In this document: piece by piece, positions 22,536 to 33,405 of the stretch
Numbering within the stretch: position 1 is the stretch's first letter
How the letters are laid out: every line of letters starts with the position of its first letter
Notes under the pieces: generated by a model
What the model was told of the DNA's origin: nothing
Database searches by the model: none
What the model saw: the letters and a program-made list of their open reading frames with translations, nothing else
Position numbers and translations under genes: made by a program
Assembly (NCBI GenBank): GCA_949825025.1
Contig: OX463778.1
Location: forward strand, 14,718,171-14,782,170
Source of the DNA: Siphlonurus alternatus
Taxonomy: Eukaryota; Arthropoda; Insecta; Ephemeroptera; Siphlonuridae
DNA: 64,000 nt
Direction of reading: 5' to 3'

Positions 22536-23564
22536 TAAAGTGTCTGTATATTTTCAATATTTCTAGAGTTAGTATTTACATATTGAATTCTTGTTTTTTT
22601 ATGTTCTGCATTTCATTAAGTAAATAAATAAAAAAAATCTTAAATTAATGAAGCAACTGAAGAGAACTAACTAGCGGCATCTTTAGATGGCTTGATTGAC
22701 TACTGGACTTACCAATTTTATCTCAAGATTTAAATTCCTCAAGCATGTTACCAAGTGCTACTTTTTTAATTTAATTTTGGTGTGTGTATATTTTTTTTGT
22801 TAGTACTTGAACGTTGTAAGCGAGCGCTGCTGCAGATAAAAAAAAAAAAGGCAAGCTGTATGTTATAAAGTGTTGAATTTCTTCTTATTCGCTCCATCAT
22901 GGCCAGATTGGAGATGCTGCACTTAAGGTTTTATCGTTTGCATACATTATATCTCACACCATCAACTCGGCCTAAAGTGAACCAGCTGTGTGCTGAGAAG
23001 AATATATCCTTGCCCTTTTGTGACCGATACTGCGGCTACTGTGGTACAACTTTGTGGTACCAATCCCAACAACTTTTGGGTAAATTTAAGAATATTTCAG
23101 CAAATATAACGAAATATTTAATCATACTTCTGTTTCGCTCAATTAAAATTTTTAACTGATTTTAATGTTCGAATATCACGCCAGTATACAACCCTATACT
23201 GCTGAATTTGGTTTTATATATTGAAATTTATATTATTATTTGTTTTTTACACTTTATAATATCATAATATTTTTATACAATAATGCACTTTATCATTTAA
23301 ACTACTGCAGTATTTTTAAACAATTTTACTAATATACATAAAGTTTGAAATTTATTTTTTTTTAAAGCTATTTTCTAGCGATTCTTTAATACTGTACATT
23401 ATGAAATATGAAATATGAATCTATACCAGAATTATGAAATAATTTTTTTACTGTCGAGTTCCAGTTAATTATATAATAAAGATAGTGACATAGTGAAGGT
23501 CTCATCTTTCTCAGCAATTTTATTTATTTTAATAGACAATTAAAATTATTATTAAACTCAGCAC
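22536..23564. other. AT-rich non-coding stretch
   Basis: An 86-codon plus frame at 22899-23159 has a slightly protein-like start, with Cys and Tyr in CDRYCGYCG. It has no known domain and no flanking exon signals that I can defend. Nothing else is visible. Confidence 0.5.
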
Positions 23565-23725
23565 GTGAAGTTTGCAGTACGAGGGGCTACAAGTTAATCG
23601 CACTAGAGCTGGAATTTGGTCCGTCTATGACGTCACACGACTGGCCACATGGCCCTTGATTCATTGCTCTGAGAGTACGCTGGGACGCCAATTAACGAAT
23701 CATGCCATCCCCAGGGGACACTTTA
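23565..23725. promoter_or_regulatory. GC-richer islet with CRE
   Basis: A perfect CRE TGACGTCA lies at 23628-23635, followed by CACACGACTGGCCACATGGC and a tract with TGATTCATTG and CGCCAATTAACGAATCATGC. The mixed composition resembles an enhancer, but the target is unknown. Confidence 0.35.
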
Positions 23726-24050
23726 TCTCCATTAAGAGACATATAACTAAATACGTAACAATGCAGCTTCACACGCTGCTCTGGTACAGACTTAATAAGA
23801 CCACATAATGACATCTATAAAATGCCAGTCATTTAAATCAATTAAATCATAAATTTAAGTCAGAAATTTACCAAAAAAATACTGCAGCCTTTTCAGGGAT
23901 ATAGACTAGTGCCACCATCGATCATGTTAAAGGCATACAGGCCTCAAATTACAAATTAGGCAGTCATCAAGTAGTGTTGTTGGAGTAAGTAATAAACATA
24001 CATATTATTATTTTTTTCCACGCGTCAGAAGTTGCGATGCAAAGTAAGAA
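23726..24050. other. AT-rich stretch
   Basis: Nothing is recognised. CAGGCCTCAAATTACAAATT near 23939 and AATTTGTAATTTGAGGCTTG near 24221 are inverted partners about 260 bp apart that flank the CRE-bearing islet, so the interval 23912-24255 may itself be a foldback element. Confidence 0.45.
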
Positions 24051-24255
24051 ATTTAGTCCTTGTTGACGTCACATTTCAATGCTAATCGGGGCTGACTGAG
24101 TTGGGACGTCAGCCAGAGGCCTCCTTTACAGCGCATCTTCTTACGGTCGCACCGTGCGCAGATAAAAATAATGCGAATATTGATTATAAACTCAAACAAT
24201 AGCAATACTTGGTGACTGTCTAATTTGTAATTTGAGGCTTGTATCCCTTTAAGCT
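23912..24255. mobile_element. Possible foldback element containing a CRE islet
   Basis: The left end has AAAGGCATACAGGCCTCAAA, then TTACAAATTAGGCAGTCATC and AAGTAGTG. The right end has GGTGACTGTCTAATTTGTAA, then TTTGAGGCTTGTATCCCTTT. These are complementary over about 35-40 bp: ATTTGTAATTTGAGGC pairs with GCCTCAAATTACAAAT, and GACTGTCTAATTTG with CAAATTAGGCAGTC. The enclosed sequence is the GC-richer tract at 24050-24165. The size of about 340 bp is in the MITE range. No second copy was seen. Confidence 0.7.
24055..24165. promoter_or_regulatory. GC-richer islet with CRE and CRE-like site
   Basis: TTGACGTCACA holds a perfect CRE at 24064-24071, and GGGACGTCAGCC near 24102 is a one-mismatch CRE. 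The sequence ends with ACGGTCGCACCGTGCGCAG. It lies inside the possible foldback element at 23912-24255, so the CRE may have been carried in by that element. Confidence 0.4.
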
Positions 24256-24378
24256 TATAATATGGGTGACAGTGGCGCTATCGTTACTAGAAAGAAGGAA
24301 GGAACGAAGGAACTACTGCAATTTTTGGTCAAATTACTGGCCATAAGACACGGAAGTCTTTGTTAGTCTCTGGTGTGA

Positions 24379-24526
24379 TATGTCGTCCCTCATTCGGAAT
24401 AATGAGCTATCTGCTTTACCTGTGTAATTAAGCTTATAATTGCACTCACCTGATATAGCAGATAGCTCATTATTACACACAATTGTGTTAGGGAGATAAG
24501 TTATTATTCTGGACGAGGGACGATAT
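24379..24526. mobile_element. Family B MITE, copy B3 (short form)
   Basis: The ends are ATGTCGTCCCTCATTCGGAA and TTCTGGACGAGGGACGATAT. The inner part has AATGAGCTATCTGCTTTACC, and GATAGCTCATTATTACACAC near 24461. At about 148 bp it lacks roughly 60-100 bp of the interior present in B1, B4 and B5, probably from deletion between internal inverted repeats. Confidence 0.88.
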
Positions 24527-25236
24527 ATTGTTGTGCATGGTATTATAATTTACCAAGACAGAACTTCAATTGAATATTTGTTACCACTTTGATTTCTTTT
24601 ACTGCAAGAAAACGTTTTTATAAACTGTTTTTTATGATATTTGATTACATCTTTAAAATGTATAATATTATTATATAATATATAAAATAATATAATTTAT
24701 AATAATATAAATATTATGTTATAAATTTTATATTTTATCAATATTATATTTTACTATAAAGTAATTTAAATTCTTATTGTCCGATATTGGATACTTTGAA
24801 AATAAAATTATTAGTTACTTACTTTATACTAACTTGTATCCTATATAATATCAAGTATTATACACAACACTGTTAATAAAAAAAAAAAAAAAAAAAATAG
24901 ATTTAGAGATTGGTAAAGCATGTTTACTTGATTTATGATCAAGATTCTTTAATAACATTTTTATATATAAATAAATAAGTATATAATATATATAAAAAAA
25001 TGAATCTTGTTTTGTGAGGTATGGGTTAGAAACAAAACCACACCTACAGAATAACATAAAATAGTGAATTGTATATTATTATACATATTTTTCCTACCAC
25101 AGGACTGGTTATTATTATTTTGGCAAGCTACTTTTGTGCTTCTTGTTGTATACACTGTAATTATTTATCGGTAAAAATTACCTTATAATTTTCAATAAAA
25201 TATAAACGTAATAGTAAAAAAATATAAAAATAGGAA
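24527..25236. other. AT-rich stretch with A/T-only block
   Basis: 24655-24770 is almost pure A and T (TAATATTATTATATAATATA and similar), and an A run of about 20 lies at 24878-24898. No gene is visible. Confidence 0.6.
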
Positions 25237-25538
25237 TATCGACCTCAAAATTTTTTTATTGCAGAAATTGATAGAGGGTGCAAAGTTAGGCTATACTCTG
25301 ATATTTTAGTCCGGAATCTATTGTTAAAAAATTATTGAAAGTACAGAGAGAGTGACGCCTCTTGACGCCTCTCTCAATAAAAGAAAATAGGACCTAAAAA
25401 GGGCGTAAGTTCAAACCCGTCCTCGGCAAAACTTTTTAGCAATACTTCCCATGCAGCCTCTAAAAAATCGGAAAAAAATAGAGACGCATGACTTTGTACC
25501 CTCTATCAATTTTTGCAATAAAAAATTTGTGGTCGATA
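25237..25538. mobile_element. Family C MITE-like repeat, copy C2
   Basis: The inverted ends are TATCGACC with TTTTTTTATTGCAGAAATTG then ATAGAGGGTGCAAAGT on the left, and ACTTTGTACCCTCTATCAAT then TTTTGCAATAAAAAATTTG and GGTCGATA on the right. The length is 302 bp with terminal arms of about 50 bp. The interior shares GGGCGTAAGTTCAAACCCG and TTTTTAGCAATACTTCCC with C1. A local duplication of TTGACGCCTC/GTGACGCCTC sits near 25352-25373. Confidence 0.88.
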
Positions 25539-27516
25539 CTTTATTGTTAGAAATGAAGAGAGTATTTATGTGCAAAAATTAAGAGAAAATTAAAATATTC
25601 TTTAAACAATTTATAATCGTATATTATAGAATTATTAGTGCCTTGTATTTAGGGCTTCCTACTACAAATTTCAAAGGTTTCCAGGACCTAATATAACTTT
25701 GCCGAATGATGAGAAATTGTTTAAATGTTCATACGAGTTGTTACAGCAATATTGCATGTTCTTGATTGTGAATGCTTGATTGGAACACGCCAACGGCATA
25801 ACATGCTGTGAACATTGTAAATTAAACAAAACAAAATTTAAATCCCAAGGGCTTAAAATATTAGCTCATAAATATTTAAGTCTTCAGTGGATATATAAAA
25901 AATAAATAATTGTTAATAATTATATCATGAATAAACAATATTATTTTGACAGTGTAAGAGTTCCATACTACCATCAGTATTATTGTTACATGGTCAAGCA
26001 AGAAAAGAAGGAAAACCTCCTCGGCTACCATGAACAATAAATAACACATTTCATAAATGTGGCTCGCAGTGGGTAATTAATAACTGGGTCTGCCGTCCCC
26101 TCATAATACACTGCAGCCGCTTGTATTATTCTTGTGTTTCCTTTGTGCGATAGATCAGATGGGAAATCTTTTCCATATTCATAAGCAGCCCTATACCACC
26201 ACCCTCCTACCAAATCCTGCTTATTTCCAATTTACTTATTTTGCTCCTGGGTAATTCAACTTTAATATGTTCCTTTCCCTTTTTTTTTAATATTGGATAC
26301 TAAAATTTATTAAGGTGAAAAAAAGAAATAATAATTTATAATGATATTATTATATAGTAAGCATTTTTTTTTATTATTAAAAATTTAAAGTGGTATACAT
26401 ATGTTGTATATATTTTTAAAAAAATTTCATATAATTCAAAAAGACATGACAACAGAAAAAGGGGCAGGTTTTTTAATAATCAAAGGAATGCTGACTTTTT
26501 TTTATTATAAACTGGAAGACTTCTTGTTTAAAAAAAAATCATCTGACTAAGGGAGATATATTGACCATAATCATATATAACTTTGGTCTTTATAAAAGTC
26601 CCTTAAGGCTTGTATATTTTTCATATCTGGGTGTATATATGAATTTTTTGACAAGAAAATTTCTCATTAATATATTTCTAATATATTAACAAACCTCGTC
26701 TTGCCAAGAAAAAAAAAGTAGGTTTGGTTGTATCCAAATAAGGTTTGACTTTGATTTTAAATCATGATTCTATAAAACTTGCAAATTTTTAAACAACATC
26801 TCAAATACTGATATTATATTTTATATGAAAAAAATGTACATCCTAATATTATTTCTAATTAATGGTATAATATTTTCATAACTCATTTAAATTTTAGTGT
26901 ATTTTTTTATCAAATATAAATATTTTTCATTGGTTATTTATGGATATGCAGAAGCCTATAATTTTCGAGTGAGACAGGAGTAATTTGACGGATTAAGGAT
27001 GTAAACACTCAAGGGGCTACCGTTTAAAATTCTGACTTTTAAGAGAAAACCTATTAGAATATTTTACCCCATGCAGTGAAACGTCATATAAATATAATAT
27101 AATACAAAATATAAAAAAAACTCAACTGCACAGATTTGACTGTGTCAATAGCAGTAAATTAATTATATTTTTTTTTAAAGTAGCAAAAATTTAATACAAT
27201 AAAAAATATACCACTCAATTTCAAGGTCATTGGCTTCATTTTCTACTATAGTAAAAAAAAAAATTGAAACATTATTTGACAGCTGCTCAAAGGTTTAAAA
27301 AATTATTTTCTCTTGACTATATTAGGATTCAAAATTAACTAAAGGTTTTGTGGATCAAAATTTGCCATGACTCAAAAGTCTCGTTTTTTTTATGTTGAGT
27401 AATGAATCAACTTTAATTAAGAACTGTTTTGTAATTTATTTACAATTAACTATGACATTTTGTATAGAATCATTGTATATTTTAATAAAAATGGAAAGAT
27501 TACTTTAAATTTGCAC
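25539..27516. other. AT-rich non-coding stretch
   Basis: No gene is visible. A tRNA-free, repeat-free interval with T and A runs. TCAAGGTCA at 27221-27229 is a perfect extended nuclear-receptor monomer site of FTZ-F1 or ERR type, but it stands alone in AT-rich DNA. Confidence 0.55.
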
Positions 27517-27763
27517 TAAAGCCGGTATTACACGACATAATTTGTTTAATTTTGTATGGTAATGTAATTACACTAATTACACACATTTTTTTGCTAGAAA
27601 ATTTCTTTTAATCCTGTATTACAAGATCCATTTTCTCATATAATTTTTCCTTTGCAAGAAAATTTCATCTCCATACAAACAAATGGATTTGGAGTTTTGT
27701 AGTAAGGAAAAATTGTATGCATTTAATAATTAACAAAAGAATTACTGAATAATACCGGCTTTA
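27517..27763. mobile_element. Family G MITE, complete copy
   Basis: The ends are TAAAGCCGGTATTA and TAATACCGGCTTTA, a perfect 14-bp terminal inverted repeat. Looser inverted similarity extends inward (TTTGTATGGTAATG against CATACAAACAAATGG). If the outer TA is the target duplication the element would be Tc1/mariner-like; this is inferred. A right-half fragment of the same family is at 39320. Length is 247 bp with no coding capacity. Confidence 0.88.
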
Positions 27764-29137
27764 CAGGATAATGCATTTTAAAATATTTTTTGGAAGAAAG
27801 AAATATATTTACAAGAAACTCAGAACATACATCATGTTCTTAAAAAATTGTAGCCAAATCTCTTATCCAATTCTCTTTCAACCAAAATGCGTCAATTGCC
27901 CCAACCTCAATCACGACTCTTTCGAGAGAAGTTGACATTTTTTTGCAATGAAAAATTATAAAACCTATATTTAATTTATTCAGTATAGAAAACGAGTATC
28001 GTGTATATGATAATCTTGGCTTTAATTAAAATAATTTCGATGCATGCAACCACAGTGTGGATGGTGAAACTGGCCTAATAGTTCCCTAATTTTAAAATAA
28101 TAAATTAAATATCTGGTTTTGAAATAAGTGAAATCGAAGAAATTATATCTGGAGTTAAGCCCCCTTGCAATATTATGTGCTAATTCCATAATTGAATCAG
28201 CTGTTCTGAGTGTACCTTTCTTATGTGATCCCCCTCGCGTGTGTGTGCGTGTGTATGCAATGCTCTCATTGTTGTCGCTTGCTATAACTTACTTTACAAC
28301 AATACATACGGCTGCTTGAATGTTTCCCTTAACCAAAACTCCTCTCAAAACTGTTTTTTTTTTCTCCTTGGTATGTTTTGTGAATATGAAATCCAGTCTT
28401 CTATTCTTTCTGATAATACATTTTTTTTTATATTTATATAAATAAAAGTTTTATAAAGAAACACTCATAAAATGAAACTGTCACATTGAAAGAAGTTAAT
28501 TTTTATTATTTTCTTATTCAACATTTTTTTTTTATTATTATTTATAAAAAGTCTTTTGTTTCTTCGTTGTTGTTTGTGGTCTTACTATTATAATATATAT
28601 TTTTAACTTGCTATGGTCTTGCTTATATAGTGATGTATTTTGGCAGGCTTGCAGGTCTGATATGTATCTTTGATCAGAGAGGAGTTTTGTTGGTAGTGGG
28701 ACTCTCTCTCTCTTTCTCTCTCTCCGCCTTTGTTCTTCCTTAAAAAATATCTGAAAAAAAAAAGCAGAGCGTACTTGAGATAATATACCCACTACCAGAA
28801 TATGGAAATAATTTTACGTAGGCTTATTTATTCTCGCCCACATTGTCCAGCTTCAGAAGAAGCACAGACAAAAATCCTCCAACTGTTAGAGAAAAGAATA
28901 TTTATATTTATTGTATAAAAAAATAAATATATTTATATTATATTATGTATTATAGTCAGCAGGCAGTAGTCCACGTGTGTTGTGTGTGATTTCAATCAAA
29001 AAAATATAAAAAATATATTACGTCTTATATACATCTTCTTACTTTTATTATCATGCAAATGAATACTATACACATTTCATACAATAAGAGAGAATAGCTT
29101 ATATATTTTTTTTCTATTTTACTTTATATGTTGGTTG

Positions 29138-29139
<2 letters not shown>
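27764..29139. other. AT-rich non-coding stretch
   Basis: A short CT tract lies at 28702-28724. Frames of 60-84 codons at 28128-28441 and 28538-28792 show no domain. Confidence 0.55.

Positions 29140-29176
<37 letters not shown>
29140..29176. repeat. Poly-T run, about 37 bases
   Basis: A single uninterrupted T run. It could be the A tail of a minus-strand retroposon, but no element is recognisable on its 3' side. Confidence 0.97.
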
Positions 29177-29178
<2 letters not shown>

Positions 29179-29744
29179 AAGTTTTATTTTAATGGTAAAA
29201 ACCTGTTTGGTTACGTTGTGCAAATTTATTTTATCATTGTTAATGGAATTAAATATTTCAATAGACCAGGTTAAGTTTAAATTTTCGATTCACATGCTAA
29301 CTGTGGAAGAATTTCTCTTTGTTAAAAGGAAAATATATTTGATTTTCATCTCTCTTGCTTGCTAAAGAAAAATATATATAATCAAACATGTTTTTAACGT
29401 TTTTTTTTTCATTGAATTTTTTTAACCCTATCTTTAAAATTACTATTATTTAAGAATGCAAATTTTACTTGATTTGCTTTTCATGTAAAAAATACGGAAA
29501 TTTAAATTAGCTTTTGTATTTTTGCGACGAAGGAAATCGTTATATGACCGGTCCTTTTCGTATGGTCATCAGAGTCCGTTAAATTTAAATATTATAGATC
29601 TTGATCCTCTTTAGAAGTGATCTGATAGAAGTTTAACGTTTAGCAAGAAACCACATCAGTTTCCTTCATTATATACAAAGCTATAATTTCAAATCATGTC
29701 GCAAGTTTCAGATTCTGTGGATGAGAATTATAATTTTTCCTTTT
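29177..29744. other. AT-rich non-coding stretch
   Basis: Nothing is recognised. The 76-codon frame starting at 29135 is made by the poly-T run. Confidence 0.55.
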
Positions 29745-30095
29745 CTTCGTAGATCTGACAAAGCGTTGCTTAGGATTTTTAATTTGTGAGTTCCTTCTAA
29801 ACTGAGGTGGCCATGGCCAAGCCATACAATAAATATAATAAAATGTAATATATAATATATGTGGTCAAGCATTCCATTGTACTTGCTTATATTTGTGGCT
29901 GAGGGAACCATGGAAATCTCAGTCAAAATGGTCAGTAATTGATAGAGGATCCAGCCATCAAGCACCTCCAGGAAGCACTTTAAATAAATAGATATACCAC
30001 ACTGCATGGATAAATTCAGTGGTGCCTGAGATCGAATTTCCTGATTTCTGATGACCTGATTTCGATTCGAATACGTTAACCATGCACTGCGTCAA
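29745..30095 (-). mobile_element. tRNA-headed SINE, copy 2
   Basis: On the minus strand the head reads TTGACGCAGTGCATGGTTAA, which is an A-box-like TGACGCAGTG, then CGTATTCGAATCG and a decayed B box AATTCGATCTC near 30029-30039 followed by AGGCACC. The body has ACTGAGATTTCCATGGTTCC and CTCAGCCAC, and the tail has TTGGCCATGGCCACC then AGTTTAGAAGGAACTCAC. The same body and tail order is found in the 5S-headed SINEs (GGCTGAGGTTTCCACG, GGCCGTGGCCGCC, CCAGAAGAGCCCGCG). Hence two promoter types seem to drive one body. Confidence 0.75.
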
Positions 30096-30136
30096 ATTCT
30101 ATTCTTGGTCTCAAAATTGCAAAATATATATATATA

Positions 30137-30139
30137 TGG

Positions 30140-30177
<38 letters not shown>

Positions 30178-30180
30178 CCA
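30137..30180. repeat. Perfect 44-bp palindrome with (TA)n core
   Basis: TGGTATTTCT, a TA run, and AGAAATACCA form a perfect palindrome that could extrude as a cruciform. The flanking TGGTATTTC/GAAATACCA arms are not explained by the microsatellite alone. Confidence 0.95.
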
Positions 30181-31390
30181 TCGCATGCACTGTGTTTTCC
30201 GAGACTGGCATGCTAATTCATACTATCTTTTTCTATATACTATAGCAATGCTTAAGGCTGACCAAATTTTATGTTTTTGTATGATAGCGTTTTATGTTCT
30301 TCATAAAAACAATCTCTCTGGCCATGCTGAGATGATGTAAGCACTTATATACCAACTATTACTTTTTTTTACCCATAAGGCCATTGAGTTTAAATTTTTT
30401 GCCATTGTTAAACATATAATTGAGTTGAAAATATGTTCAACTGTACATTTTTTTTAGATGAATTTTACAATTCAAACTTAATGTTGAAGATACTCAAAGA
30501 AATAGATCATTTCTATTTATAGTTTGTTTGTTTTCCAAGATTCAATGCAGATATTTTAACAAAATTATATTGTGAGTTACAGTAAAAAATTAATGTTTCA
30601 TTGTGTTAAAAAATCACTGCTATCTATAAGTTAAGTGTGTAATTAATTTCCGATTATCCAGTTGCTTAAAAGAACAAAAAATCATATAATATATCATGTT
30701 GTGCAATGCAGCGTCTCTATTCTGAATCACATTGCATTCTATATATAAGGTGAAAAGTGTTATACCTTTTTCAATTTTCTCTTCTCAACAAGTGCAGTGA
30801 GTACGAGCTGACATACATGTTGATTTAGTTTTTGTTTTACGGCAATTATTGGTCATTAATACGGGGGAGGGGGGGGGTTAAAGGACTTTAAATTTTTTGG
30901 ACCTATTCAAATATATACGTTAGCACAAAGCTAGCAGCTCTTTTTTTTTTAGTAACCTGCAAGATATTTTTAACCACCATTGGTAACATGTAAGTACTCT
31001 ATCTAGGACCTAAAATAAAATTCTCTAAGATTAAGTTGTATTAAAGTATCCAAAGTCAAAACAGAAAAAGCAATATTATTTAAATATTTTAAATACATAA
31101 TAATATACACCTTAACCTTAAACAAATTATATATCATGGAAAAAAAAAAAAAAAAACATTAACAAACATTATATATTTTTTATATCAAAGAACACTTTTA
31201 CGTTTTTTTTTTTTTTTTCCTTATATTTAGCAGTCATAAAAATCTCTTATATGTTTGCATAAAATTTCTGTTATTTGTCGTCATATTTTTAGAAGCACTC
31301 AGTATGTTATGGGTATATTAAGTGAAATATTTATATATACACTTTTCCTATATTGTCTTCTTTTTTTTATATTAAATAATATTTTACTTT
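30181..31390. other. AT-rich non-coding stretch
   Basis: Homopolymer runs only: a G run near 30865-30878, A runs near 31140-31157 and T runs near 31205-31219. No gene is visible. Confidence 0.6.
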
Positions 31391-31394
31391 GTGT

Positions 31395-31690
31395 TTGATC
31401 GGCGTGAGTCTTGTCGGTCCATGATAAAGCAATATAAAGCAACGAGTGGCAGCTAGCTTGAGAGCTTGTCTTGATGGCTGATGGGGTGCGGCCCTAGCTC
31501 TTTGATTCAAACCTTGAAAAGCACCGAAAATCTACTGTGAATAAGCTTTTTATAAAGAAGTTATACACAAAAGTTGGGCGTGGAATGTGGCAGGTGGATT
31601 GAGCGAACAGGAATTTTATGTTCCTAGATCGACTAAAACTCGAGGTCCGTGTCAGGCATATTGCAACTTTGACGGACACTAAAAACACAA
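31395..31690. other. GC-richer islet
   Basis: The islet includes ATCGGCGTGAGTCTTGTCGG and TGGGGTGCGGCCCTAGC. A 64-codon minus frame (31494-31688) is not domain-bearing. The role is unknown. Confidence 0.3.
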
Positions 31691-31985
31691 GAATTTACCA
31701 TATACTCATCGCCCAAAAAAATATAACTATATAAACACATTTTTTTACGTATATCTATAAAAGAAAAGGAGAAGAAAAATATTTATTTCTTCTATTTAAA
31801 TGCAGATGTTTATTCAATTCATATAATGTTTTTCAATAGAATCAATTTAGCAAATCTTATGTTTTCCTAGAATCTGTAAATCTCTTCTCTCTATATTTTA
31901 TGTATAAAGTGTAGGACTGTGTGTGGCCAAACATATAGAAGAGATGGACGGTTATGGCTTATGTGATAGTGATAAGCAGTGGAGG
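31691..31985. other. AT-rich stretch
   Basis: Nothing is recognised here. Confidence 0.6.
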
Positions 31986-31989
31986 CTTT

Positions 31990-32215
31990 TAAAGTCTTGT
32001 GTGGCTTCGAGGCACGGGCCGACCGCCCAGCTGATCCCATCGCCCGCCGCCGCTCACGTGCCAAATTACTGCGTGACGTCACGCCAGGTAGTCGGCTCGC
32101 GTGTCAGCTTCATCGTGTGAGGAGAGATGCAACCACAGCATCCCACCTGGAGCACCGACCTGTGACCTGGCGAGGAACGTCACTAGCGTTTCTATAATCT
32201 CAGTGCGTGTATGTG
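31990..32215. promoter_or_regulatory. GC-rich islet with CRE, E-box and near-DR1
   Basis: The islet is CpG-dense (CATCGCCCGCCGCCGCTC), with CACGTG at about 32056-32061, a perfect CRE at 32074-32081 in GCGTGACGTCACGCC (itself a 12-bp palindrome GCGTGACGTCACGC), and CGACCTGTGACCT at 32156-32168, a DR1 with one mismatch. Overlapping frames of 63-72 codons on both strands are composition artefacts. Repeat J1 follows immediately. Confidence 0.45.
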
Positions 32216-32237
32216 GAGACTCGTAATTTGACGAGGT

Positions 32238-32520
32238 CCGAGTTGAAATAAATTTCATCTTTTATTTTCTAATAACCTCCCTCCTCATCTAATTCTCTCC
32301 TATTTTGCACCATTCTAGAGGAAAAAAGACGATATTACGTATTTTTTCCTCTTCTTGAGCAGTAAGTGTTAGAAATGTTGTCTTTATTTAGTTTATTTCA
32401 TTCTCACTTTGAGCGAAGAAGAAATAAGATGTGTTTTAGAGGTAAAAAGATTGGGTTTAGACGTATAAAGGATGATTTGAAGACGTAATTTTTCAACTTA
32501 CAGGGGGTTAAGAATTATGA
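32238..32520. mobile_element. Family J repeat, copy J1
   Basis: About 285 bp are shared with 56786-57072. Shared blocks in order are CCGAGTTGAAATAAATTTCA, TCTTTTATT, CTAATTC, a central stem-loop GAGGAAAAAAGACG against TTTTTTCCTC, TTGAGC, AGATGTGTTTT and GAGGTAAAAA. The two halves look weakly inverted (CATCTAATTC against AAGATG), so it may be an old foldback element. No frame is conserved between copies, so a coding exon is unlikely. Confidence 0.8.
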
Positions 32521-32955
32521 TATTGTTCTTATTTAAAAACTATAATTTTAAATATGTGATTTTTAAAAAGGAGTATAAATCAAATTTTTTTTTATTAACC
32601 GTGTTTGGTGTCATTGGGTTGGACTGACATTAAAAGTTATATTCCTTATTGTATATATCGTGGCGTCCATTCTGCTTATTTTGAATTTGTATATCGATAT
32701 CTATATATTTTTACTGGAACCCAAAAACCTATACTTTATGTTTGTGGGTGGTGCAGTAAACACTATAATATAACCATGATATCCTAAACTGCTTGAAAGT
32801 TATTTTTTTATTTTTTATAAACATCTACTTGAAAACGCAGCATATAATATAATTTATCAGTTTTATACTTAAAAGAGCGCGCTCTCAGTATTATAATGCA
32901 TCTTGTATGATGATATTATCCAACATATCTCAAGAGGCTTGTTATATAAATAAAT
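32521..32955. other. AT-rich non-coding stretch
   Basis: A weak resemblance to family E blocks is seen near 32655-32770 (GGGTGGTGCAGTAAAC), but not enough to call a copy. Confidence 0.45.
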
Positions 32956-32959
32956 AACG

Positions 32960-33405
32960 ATGCTGATGTACCCCCATACAACCTGGTTTGCCTGCAGAAA
33001 GACGCGCGTTACTACTGCAGCAATGTGCTCCTCATTTTGTGCAGGCCTTATAGCGGTGGCTCTCATTACCGTCGTGCCTTATCGGCAGTTGTTACCTCTA
33101 TACTGGAGTCTCATGGAGTTTCTGATGACGTCACGTGGCGAACATTCAACTCCATTGCAGATACCGAGATCCAAATTTCCATGACGTCACATATCTCAGC
33201 ACCAGTATGTAAAGTTTGAATACCACGTGATTCATGAAGCATGTAATGTGAGCACCAAGTGACGTCACAAAGAAGTTTGGTGAACCGTTCTTTGTCAGTG
33301 GGGGCGGTCTTAAGTCGTGACTAAGCCCCCAGGAGCATGGACCACCGAGACGGGCTTGCAATCGTTGCTTCCGCAAGTATAAGAAAGACGCTATCGCTAG
33401 TCTGT
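32960..33405. promoter_or_regulatory. GC-rich islet with three CREs
   Basis: Perfect TGACGTCA sites lie at 33126-33133, 33182-33189 and 33260-33267. The first sits in TGACGTCACGTGG, which overlaps a CACGTG E-box. A TATA-like GTATAAG is near 33377-33383. Several frames of 64-76 codons overlap in different frames and none has a domain. A promoter or enhancer is plausible. It is the longest such islet apart from the one at 42.2 kb. Confidence 0.42.

Noticed and set aside
29708..30007. 99-codon minus-strand frame
   Set aside because: It coincides with the second tRNA-headed SINE.
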